25,341 bases of DNA from an uncultured Lachnospiraceae bacterium (lineage in GTDB: Bacteria; Bacillota; Clostridia; Lachnospirales; Lachnospiraceae): assembly GCA_910586095.1 (NCBI GenBank), contig CAJUHQ010000045.1, positions 1 to 25,341 of the forward strand, given 5' to 3'. Positions 14,413 to 20,579 of the stretch are shown here, one piece after another. Both the position numbers and the translations under genes were made by a program. The first letter of the stretch is position 1; the number at the start of each line of letters is the position of its first letter. A model generated the notes under the pieces. That model was not told where the DNA came from, did no database searches, and saw only the letters and a program-made list of their open reading frames with translations.

Positions 14413-14497
14413 GGAGCGGCTTGGAATGTGTCTTGCTAAAGGCACTATCAGCAATTTTTAGTGGCATATGTCGGTTCGAATCCGTCCCAGTCGCTCC
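14413..14497 (+). ncRNA. tRNA-like RNA A (no D arm)
   Basis: The first and most divergent member of the cluster. GGAGCGG pairs with TCGCTCC over seven bases. The stem can continue with CT and GG against CCAG, leaving one bulged T, so the terminal stem is 11 bp rather than tRNA-like. There is no D arm. A T-arm-like CGGTTCGAATCCG remains. The shared module is present: stem GTGTCTT / AAGGCAC with loop GCTA (14428-14445), then CAGCAATTTT. It cannot be a working tRNA. A long end stem with a bulge plus a tRNA-like T arm recalls Y RNAs, but I could not identify the Ro-binding consensus. Confidence 0.6.
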
Positions 14498-14505
14498 TGT
14501 TACAC

Positions 14506-14613
14506 AGGGTTATAGCTCAGTGGTAGAGCGGGTTAAAAAAGAAAGTCTTGTCAAAGGCTTTTACAGCAATTTTCTAGGAGGACCTAGACGCCGGTTCGAG
14601 TCCGGCTAACCCT
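14506..14613 (+). ncRNA. tRNA-like RNA B with inserted hairpin module
   Basis: tRNA-like ends: acceptor AGGGTTA / TAACCCT, D arm GCTC-AGTGGTA-GAGC, T arm GCCGG-TTCGAGT-CCGGC. The shared module (stem AAAGTCTT / AAGGCTTT, loop GTCA, 14542-14561, then ACAGCAATTTT) sits where the anticodon stem should start. The remaining anticodon segment is too short for a canonical 7-base loop with U33. Instead CTAGG-AGGA-CCTAG can form a small hairpin. No CCA end is encoded. It is therefore unlikely to decode codons. Confidence 0.75.
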
Positions 14614-14643
14614 ATTGTATACAATATACATTTTTATTATATT

Positions 14644-14768
14644 AGGGCTATAGCTCAGTTGGATAGAGCGGAGAAATAAAGCCTTGTCAAAGGCTTTTAC
14701 AGCAATTTTTATTGATTAAGGACTGTCACTCCTCAAATCAGGTCGCCGGTTCGAGTCCGGTTAGCCCT
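14644..14768 (+). ncRNA. tRNA-like RNA C with inserted hairpin module (Asp-like GUC loop)
   Basis: Acceptor AGGGCTA / TAGCCCT, D arm GCTC-AGTTGGATA-GAGC, T arm GCCGG-TTCGAGT-CCGGT. The module has stem AAAGCCTT / AAGGCTTT, loop GTCA, then ACAGCAATTTT. Joining GAG before it to GA after it gives the stem GAGGA / TCCTC around CTGTCAC, an Asp-type anticodon loop (GUC), but the variable region is then 10 bases instead of 5. Without joining, TGATT / AATCA extends a local hairpin around the same loop. Either an interrupted tRNA gene or a tRNA mimic. Confidence 0.75.
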
Positions 14769-14807
14769 ATTGTCTATTTGTTGACCATTATTTGATTGTA
14801 ATTTTGT

Positions 14808-14922
14808 GGGGCTATAGCTCAATTGGATAGAGCAGGAAAAGAGAGCCTTGCCAAAGGCTTTTACAGCAATTTTCTAAAGGACTCATAATCCCCAGGTTGT
14901 CGGTTCGAGTCCGGCTAGCCCC
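14808..14922 (+). ncRNA. tRNA-like RNA D with inserted hairpin module (CAU loop)
   Basis: Acceptor GGGGCTA / TAGCCCC, D arm GCTC-AATTGGATA-GAGC, T arm GTCGG-TTCGAGT-CCGGC. The module has stem GAGCCTT / AAGGCTT, loop GCCA, then ACAGCAATTTTCTAAA. Removing about 42 bases between GG and GGA restores the stem GGGGA / TCCCC with loop CTCATAA (anticodon CAU) and a 5-base variable loop AGGTT: in every dimension a normal tRNA-Met/Ile2-like body. The base after the acceptor stem is T and no CCA is encoded, which is unusual for such tRNAs. Several T residues follow. Confidence 0.8.
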
Positions 14923-15107
14923 TATTTTTAGACAGATCGATAGTGAAGAAAGTTATTTTGTGCGGTAAGTAGGAAAGATGACTAAGCTGTTTACAGAATC
15001 TGATTTATAAGCAGCAGATAGTACATAAATAAGGTTTGCTATAAAGGATAGTGAACATGATAAAAAAGTACACACATTACCAAGTGTTTTGTAATAACAG
15101 TTTTAGT

Positions 15108-15221
15108 GGGGCCATCGCCCAATGGTAGGGCAGGAAAAAAGGAATCTTGACAAAGATTCTTACAGCAACTTTCTAAAGGACTCAAAATCCCTGTGTTACC
15201 GGTTCGAATCCGGTTGGCCCC
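15108..15221 (+). ncRNA. tRNA-like RNA E with inserted hairpin module (CAA loop)
   Basis: Acceptor GGGGCCA / TGGCCCC, D arm GCCC-AATGGTA-GGGC, T arm ACCGG-TTCGAAT-CCGGT. The module stem here is GAATCTT / AAGATTC with loop GACA: different bases, same pairing as in the other copies, followed by ACAGCAACTTT. Removing the module gives GGGGA / TCCCT around CTCAAAA (anticodon CAA), but with a 5-base variable loop, whereas real tRNA-Leu has a long variable arm. It is separated from RNA D by 185 bases in which I see no gene or clear promoter. Confidence 0.8.
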
Positions 15222-15234
15222 TTTGTTGCAACAA

Positions 15235-15251
15235 TGCGAACGTTGTTCGCA
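15235..15251 (+). terminator. small hairpin after RNA E
   Basis: TGCGAAC-GTT-GTTCGCA, a 7-bp perfect stem, immediately after the 12-bp palindrome TTGTTGCAACAA (15223-15234). It may end or help process the RNA E transcript; no T run follows. Confidence 0.35.
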
Positions 15252-15362
15252 ATACAAATTTGTGTTGACATGCACAGTAGTGAGATTGTGGCACAAGAAT
15301 AGTTGATAAAGTTTGTAGTTGAGTCAATCACTACATGAACGAGTAGAGTGGAGGGATGTAGA

Positions 15363-16907
15363 ATGAGTTTCATGCAAAATATTAAAAATGTGTTAAACAA
15401 TGAATACAATACATCTGTGACTGAAAATGGAGCAGTGGGGTATCGCACAACGGGGAGGGCATTACTCGATTTAAATTTTGCAGTTTCTTCTCTTAGAAAT
15501 GTCCCGCCTAAAGAGATTGCAAATCGGTTTGTCAAGGCATATTATGAGGACCCAGCTCTTGCGCTGCGATGGATGTTTTTTGCGGGGGATGTGCGACAGG
15601 GGCTTGGAGAAAGACGGCTCTTTAAAACACTTTTTATCTATATGGCACAGAACCATACAGATCTTGCACGTGGATTGATGCCATTGATTCCAGAGTATTC
15701 TCGGTGGGATATCGTGGTATCACTTTTAAATACACCACTTGCTGTAGAGGCAGCGAACTTGATTTGGGAACAATTGCAACAGGACCGAATCAATATGGAG
15801 AAAGGTGAATCCATTAGCCTTTGTGCAAAGTGGCTTCCTTCAGAAAACGCGTCTTCAGCAGAGTCAAAGCGTATGGCGCGTATATTGGCAAAACAGTTTT
15901 CTATGACAAGTAGACAATACAGGCAAATGTTGTCTGCTTGCAGAAAATATTTACATGTTGTGGAAGTGATGATGAGCAGCAAAAGATGGTCAAAGATTGA
16001 TTATGAGGCGGTTCCATCCAGAGCTAATCTAGTCTACAACAAAGCATTTCTAAGAAATGATGAAGAGCGTCGCAGAGCATTTTTAGGTGCTGTCAAAAAG
16101 GGTGAACAAAAAATTCATGCAGGTGTGTTGTATCCTCATGATATTGTTCATCAATATTGTTTGAGAAATGGATGGAATTATAAACTTGCGCCAATCGATC
16201 ATACATTAGAAGAGCTATGGAACGCATTGCCAGATTATGTACAAGGCGCTGACAATACCCTCTGTATTGCAGATGGTTCCGGCAGTATGGTAACTACAGT
16301 AGGCAACACAAACCTTAGCTGTCTGGATGTAGCAAATGCACTCGCCATTTATTTTGCTGAGCGCTGTACAGGTCAGTTTCAAAATACTTACATTACGTTT
16401 AGCCAAAATCCACAGTTTGTAGATTTATCAAAAGGAAAAACACTCCATGACAAGATTGAGATTGCTCTTCGATATAATGAGGTGGCAAATACCAATATTG
16501 AGGCTGTGTTTGAGTTGATTTTAACGGCTGCGGTAAAGAATCACATGCCTCAGGAAGATTTGCCTACAAATCTATTGATTCTTTCAGATATGGAGTTTGA
16601 TACGGCAACAAATAGTTATGTCAATGGTCGGTGGGGAACACCAAACGAAAAATTGTTTGATCTGTTTGCTAAGAGATATGCACAACATGGCTATCGTCTA
16701 CCACGGCTTGTATTTTGGAATATTTGTAATAGAACGAATACAATTCCCATTCGTGAAAATAAACTTGGCGTGGCACTTGTGAGCGGATTTTCTCCTACGA
16801 TTGCCAAAATGGTGCTTAGCAATGAGATCAATCCCTATAAAGTTCTTGTAGAGCAGTTAAGAGTATCGCGTTATGATGCAGTGGAGGCTATTCTTTCGCA
16901 GGTGTAA
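15363..16907 (+). CDS. DUF2828-type protein: helical domain plus vWA, Ro60/TROVE-like layout
   Basis: A 514-residue protein with an alpha-helical N-terminal two thirds and a C-terminal von Willebrand A domain. Segments I recognise from DUF2828 are ALRWMFFAGDVRQGLGER, CAKWLPS, the Arg-rich YRQMLSACRKYLHVVE, DYEAVPSRANLVYNKAFLR, LLILSDMEFD and GVALVSGFS. The vWA metal site (MIDAS) is intact: Asp304, Ser306 and Ser308 in DGSGSM, Thr377 in NTNIE, Asp409 in SDMEFD. A helical-repeat ring closed by a vWA domain is the layout of Ro60/TROVE proteins, which bind Y RNAs and misfolded RNAs. I infer a similar RNA-binding role because five tRNA-like RNAs lie directly upstream. ATG 15363 is chosen over the in-frame GTG at 15348 because GGAGGG precedes it. 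The next gene follows after 15 bases. Confidence 0.85.
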   Translation: MSFMQNIKNVLNNEYNTSVTENGAVGYRTTGRALLDLNFAVSSLRNVPPKEIANRFVKAYYEDPALALRWMFFAGDVRQGLGERRLFKTLFIYMAQNHTDLARGLMPLIPEYSRWDIVVSLLNTPLAVEAANLIWEQLQQDRINMEKGESISLCAKWLPSENASSAESKRMARILAKQFSMTSRQYRQMLSACRKYLHVVEVMMSSKRWSKIDYEAVPSRANLVYNKAFLRNDEERRRAFLGAVKKGEQKIHAGVLYPHDIVHQYCLRNGWNYKLAPIDHTLEELWNALPDYVQGADNTLCIADGSGSMVTTVGNTNLSCLDVANALAIYFAERCTGQFQNTYITFSQNPQFVDLSKGKTLHDKIEIALRYNEVANTNIEAVFELILTAAVKNHMPQEDLPTNLLILSDMEFDTATNSYVNGRWGTPNEKLFDLFAKRYAQHGYRLPRLVFWNICNRTNTIPIRENKLGVALVSGFSPTIAKMVLSNEINPYKVLVEQLRVSRYDAVEAILSQV

Positions 16908-16922
16908 GAAAGGAAGATCAAG

Positions 16923-18392
16923 ATGGCAGAGGAAAAAGAATCACTTTATACATATATTCAAAAAAATATGGTTGAGGGTGCGTTGCCCAAAGAGTTCTCA
17001 TTACCTTCTACTGCCCCAGACAATGAGATTCGGTTTGCCGATGGGGCGCAGGATGGGATTGCCATTTACCATATGGCAGATGCAGATATTACAGCAGAAT
17101 CCCTTAAGCTTCTTGAAGAATTAATGCATGATATCTCGGATGGCAACTATGAAGGTGCCCAGGAAAAACTAGAGGAGTTTATCCAACAAAATACACCCAT
17201 TGCGGCTATTGATGAATTTGAAGAATTTATTATGCGCAATACAAGCTGGATCGATCCAGCACGTCTACATCAGTTTGGCATGGATTGTATTATGAGCGAT
17301 CAGGTGGATGTAGTAAAATATGGTTTGGAAATAATTGAGGTATTTTCGGAGCCAGATGAAGCGTTAAAAGAGATTATTCGGACACTGGGACTATGTGATG
17401 AGTTTACTATATTTTCTGTATTTAATATGCTTCGATGGAGCAATGCCAACGATGAAGTGTTTGCAATAGCAAAAAAAGTGCATGGTTGGGGGCGTATTCA
17501 TGCGATAGAGCGTTTGGAGCCAACTAGTGATGAGATCAAAAAGTGGCTGTTGGAGGAAGGCATTATCAATGATATTTTGCCAGAATATTCTGCGCTAGAA
17601 GTTTATCAGAAAGCGGATGTCAGGACTCTTTTGACTTCGCAACTGACACAGGATAGACTTTGTTTGGTGGCAAAGATTGTAAATACACTGCTTGATGAAG
17701 GCCCTGTATATGGGATTAGCGCAATTAAGGATGCAGATGCGATGCTTTTAGACTTTTTAAGTCAAGTAAAGCAATTCAAGCCTGATTTAACCTTGTATGA
17801 AACAGTGTATCAAATACAATTGGCAGAGCGATCTGATGAGGTTTGCAAAGCATGTCAAGAGTTATTGCAGACAAAAGAGGCCAAGGAAGCGATTACTGAT
17901 TGGACTCAAAAGGGAGAGGCATTAGATATAGCAGAGAACGTCGGAATCGATTTTTTGGAATCGCTATATCAGTGCATAGAACAAGATTTTGGTAGTTACT
18001 GGCATAAATGTGAGTATCTGTTTCAGGAGGATGCATACAGGGAAAAAGTAGTAGAATTGTTTCGGCAACAAGTATCCCAAATACATAGAACAGATCAATC
18101 AGAGGTACGAGTTGGATTTGGCAAGGAATACGAGGACGACAGGCGACTAATGTATCTGATTCAGCAATTGGATGAGTATCCTCTGTGTGGTGCAGATCTT
18201 GTTGGATGTGCTTTGCAGTCGCCTATTGTAGGAAATCGCAATATGGCTCTGAGAGTGCTTCATTCGTGGTGTGAAAAAAGAGCATGTACAATAAAGGAAC
18301 TTTCTACAGAGCTGTTTGAGGCTGTAGAAACCTTAAAGAGCAAGGAGCATAACGAGAGCGTACTAAAAAATATAACAGAATATGCATTTTAA
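16923..18392 (+). CDS. helical-repeat-like protein, partner of the DUF2828 protein
   Basis: A 489-residue acidic protein, almost entirely helical by composition, with no membrane segment and no catalytic motif I recognise. Repeated short amphipathic helix pairs (for example residues 60-130 and 240-330) suggest a HEAT- or TPR-like solenoid, but no repeat consensus is clear. It starts 15 bases after the DUF2828 gene with a GAAAGGAAG site and is followed by a terminator, so the two form an operon. It probably works with the vWA protein or its RNA. I cannot assign a function from the sequence. Confidence 0.75.
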   Translation: MAEEKESLYTYIQKNMVEGALPKEFSLPSTAPDNEIRFADGAQDGIAIYHMADADITAESLKLLEELMHDISDGNYEGAQEKLEEFIQQNTPIAAIDEFEEFIMRNTSWIDPARLHQFGMDCIMSDQVDVVKYGLEIIEVFSEPDEALKEIIRTLGLCDEFTIFSVFNMLRWSNANDEVFAIAKKVHGWGRIHAIERLEPTSDEIKKWLLEEGIINDILPEYSALEVYQKADVRTLLTSQLTQDRLCLVAKIVNTLLDEGPVYGISAIKDADAMLLDFLSQVKQFKPDLTLYETVYQIQLAERSDEVCKACQELLQTKEAKEAITDWTQKGEALDIAENVGIDFLESLYQCIEQDFGSYWHKCEYLFQEDAYREKVVELFRQQVSQIHRTDQSEVRVGFGKEYEDDRRLMYLIQQLDEYPLCGADLVGCALQSPIVGNRNMALRVLHSWCEKRACTIKELSTELFEAVETLKSKEHNESVLKNITEYAF

Positions 18393-18400
18393 ACGATGAG

Positions 18401-18427
18401 AGGCATCCTTTGGGATGCTTCTTTTGT
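18401..18427 (+). terminator. terminator of the DUF2828 operon
   Basis: AGGCATCC-TTTG-GGATGCTT followed by CTTTTG; 8 bp with one G-T, 9 bases after the stop codon. Confidence 0.8.
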
Positions 18428-18537
18428 GTCAAAACTTTTGATTCAATAGTCAAAGACATCCACCAAAAGTGCAGGATAGAATAGAGCAAAAAAATTGTCA
18501 GTTACTTTTTAGACTTAGTACAGTATATGGAAAAAAT

Positions 18538-18566
18538 TTGTTGTGCCTGAAAATATGTGCTATACT
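18538..18566 (+). promoter_or_regulatory. promoter of the ABC exporter operon
   Basis: -35 TTGTTG (18538-18543), 17-bp spacer, -10 TATACT (18561-18566) preceded by TGTGC. Transcription would begin near 18573, leaving a leader of about 260 bases before the first ABC gene. No regulator gene lies between. Confidence 0.65.
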
Positions 18567-18592
18567 AGGAGTGCGATACGATAGGGAAAAAG

Positions 18593-18673
18593 ATGGAAAT
18601 GCGTCCTAGTGTGGATATACGATTTTGGGCAAAAAGCTTTTATTTTAATGCGTCAAGAAGAAAAAAGATGTAG
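18593..18673 (+). CDS. leader peptide of the ABC exporter operon (26 codons)
   Basis: ATG with AGGGA 5 bases ahead, 20 bases after the predicted transcription start. The peptide starts MEMRPSVDIRFWAKSF, contains a Phe-Tyr-Phe stretch and ends in a basic SRRKK segment. It is followed by a terminator-like hairpin before the exporter genes. The arrangement (promoter, short ORF, attenuator, heterodimeric ABC exporter) is the one known for bmrB-bmrCD in Bacillus subtilis, where ribosome stalling by antibiotics induces the exporter. Translation of this ORF is inferred from layout only. Confidence 0.5.
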   Translation: MEMRPSVDIRFWAKSFYFNASRRKKM

Positions 18674-18744
18674 AAGTTTAAAAATACGATCAAAAAGATT
18701 CTGGGATCGGATAATGTTTTAGATACCATTTGAATATTATTTTC

Positions 18745-18790
18745 AAAAGCATCAATGATATCCAATTAATAATTGAGGCTTTTCCTTGTT
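18745..18790 (+). promoter_or_regulatory. attenuator hairpin in the ABC exporter leader
   Basis: AAAAGC-A-TCAAT pairs with ATTGA-G-GCTTTT (11 pairs, one mismatch, 15-base loop), followed by CCTTGTTTTT. TTTGAA / TTCAAA just upstream (18729-18747) can form a competing hairpin using some of the same bases, as expected for an antiterminator. Confidence 0.5.
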
Positions 18791-18830
18791 TTTAAATGTG
18801 AGTTAAAAGTATAAAAGGATGGCAGGATAA

Positions 18831-20579
18831 ATGAAAAAAGTATTGACATATTATTTACGGCCTTACTATGTACGTATGATAGTTGGTTTTGTTATTAAAT
18901 TTATTGGGACCATTATGGATTTATGCCTGCCTTGGATTTTAGCGTATGTGATTGATATGGTAATCCCAGCAGGAGGACAAAATCAAATATTTTATTGGGG
19001 GCTTTTGATGATTCTGTGCTCTGTGCTAGCACTTTCGCTTAATGTCATAGCCAATCGGATGGCCTCTAAGGTGGCGCGCGACACTACTGAAGCAATACGC
19101 AACGACCTGTTTGCGCGTAGTATGCGCTTATCGAACGCACAGACAGATCATTTTACGAAACCATCACTGATTTCACGCCTCACGACAGATACATATAATG
19201 TGCATCAAATGTTAGGGCGTATACAGCGTCTTGGTGTGAGAGCACCTATCCTTGTTGTGGGTGGGATTTTGGTGACATTGACCTTAGATCCTGTATTAAC
19301 ATTGGTATTAATTTCTGTCATGCCTATTATTACCTGGATCACAGTATATATTTCCAAAAAAAGTATTCCTATGTATACGGCTTTGCAACAGTCTGTAGAT
19401 CAGTTTGTGCGGCTTATACGTGAGGATGTTGCAGGTATTCGTGTGATTAAGGCACTCTCAAAGACTGCGTTTGAGAAGGAAAAATATAATGCCATCAACA
19501 AAGAAGTGGTGCAACGGGAAAAGAAGGCAGATATCACAATGGCGATTGTGAATCCTAGTATGAATATGTTTCTCAATTTAGGATTAGTATTGGTGGTGAT
19601 TGTAGGAGCGTATCGCGTGAATGGAGGAGCTTGTGAAGTGGGCAAGATTCTCGCATTTCTCACATATTTTACAATTATTCTCAATGCTATGATGAATATT
19701 TCAAAAATGTTTGTTATTATCTCAAAAGCAGTGGCATCGGCCAACCGAATTATGGAGGCAATCGAGGCACCAGAGGATTTGTGCATCAAGGAATGTACCA
19801 AGATGCCAAAAAAGGATGGTTATATTATATTTGACCATGTGACATTTTCTTACAATGGTAGAGAACCAGACATAGAGGACATTCATTTTACTTTGCAAAA
19901 AGGAGAAACATTGGGAATATTAGGTGCTACAGGTTCAGGCAAAAGTACGCTTGCATTGCTATTGATGCGTTTTTATGATCCAGATCAGGGTGCTATTTAT
20001 ATAGATGGTGAAAATATTCAAAGTATCGAAACACAAAAACTTAGAAAAAAATTTGGGGTGGTTTTTCAAAATGACAGTCTGTTTGAGGATACCATCGCTG
20101 AAAACATTCGATTGGGCAGAGCAATTGATGACACACAAGTGCAGGAAGCGGCATTGTATGCTAGGGCAAAAGAGTTTGTGGAAGCAAAAGACAGAGGATA
20201 TGATAGTGTAGTCAATGCCAGAGGAGCAAATTTAAGCGGTGGACAGAAACAGCGACTTTTGATTGCGCGGGCATTGGCGGCACATCCTGATATTTTGATA
20301 CTAGATGATTCGTCGAGCGCACTCGATTACAAGACAGATGCGGCACTGCGCCATGAACTTTCAGTACATTTTGCAGACACTACAAAAGTAGTGATTGCCC
20401 AACGGATTAGTTCCATTATGTATGCAGATCATATTGTAGTGCTTGACAAGGGGAGTTGTATCGGATATGGAACGCATGAAGAGCTTTTGCGCGACTGTGC
20501 ATTATATCGTGAGATTAGTATATCACAGATTGGGGTAGATGGAAGGAGGCAGGACTCATATGGCGGGGTTGGTGAGTGA
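18831..20579 (+). CDS. ABC exporter half-transporter, degenerate-site subunit
   Basis: A 582-residue half-transporter: an N-terminal six-helix type-1 exporter membrane domain (about residues 1-310) and a C-terminal ATPase domain. Walker A is GATGSGKST (about 365-373) and the signature is a canonical LSGGQ. The Walker B end is LILDDSSSALD, where the catalytic Glu is Asp493, and the switch His is Gln524 (IAQRISS). These changes mark the subunit whose own Walker site is non-hydrolysing, as in TM287/288, BmrCD or LmrCD-type heterodimers. Its intact LSGGQ completes the active site of the partner encoded next. It probably exports drugs, peptides or lipids. AGGAT is in front of the ATG. Its 3' end overlaps the next gene by 20 bases, so the two are translationally coupled. 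Confidence 0.93.
   Translation: MKKVLTYYLRPYYVRMIVGFVIKFIGTIMDLCLPWILAYVIDMVIPAGGQNQIFYWGLLMILCSVLALSLNVIANRMASKVARDTTEAIRNDLFARSMRLSNAQTDHFTKPSLISRLTTDTYNVHQMLGRIQRLGVRAPILVVGGILVTLTLDPVLTLVLISVMPIITWITVYISKKSIPMYTALQQSVDQFVRLIREDVAGIRVIKALSKTAFEKEKYNAINKEVVQREKKADITMAIVNPSMNMFLNLGLVLVVIVGAYRVNGGACEVGKILAFLTYFTIILNAMMNISKMFVIISKAVASANRIMEAIEAPEDLCIKECTKMPKKDGYIIFDHVTFSYNGREPDIEDIHFTLQKGETLGILGATGSGKSTLALLLMRFYDPDQGAIYIDGENIQSIETQKLRKKFGVVFQNDSLFEDTIAENIRLGRAIDDTQVQEAALYARAKEFVEAKDRGYDSVVNARGANLSGGQKQRLLIARALAAHPDILILDDSSSALDYKTDAALRHELSVHFADTTKVVIAQRISSIMYADHIVVLDKGSCIGYGTHEELLRDCALYREISISQIGVDGRRQDSYGGVGE

Noticed and set aside
14421..14609. Small ORF across the first two tRNA-like RNAs
   Set aside because: It crosses two structured RNAs and translates tRNA arms; no ribosome site.
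14413..15221. Ordinary tRNA genes or group I intron-containing tRNAs
   Set aside because: Anticodon arms are interrupted by 40-60 bases, far too short for a group I or II intron, and two of the five cannot give a normal tRNA even after removal.
15039..15535. Minus-strand ORFs over RNA E and the start of the DUF2828 gene
   Set aside because: They are antisense to the RNA and to a well-supported gene and have no recognisable features.
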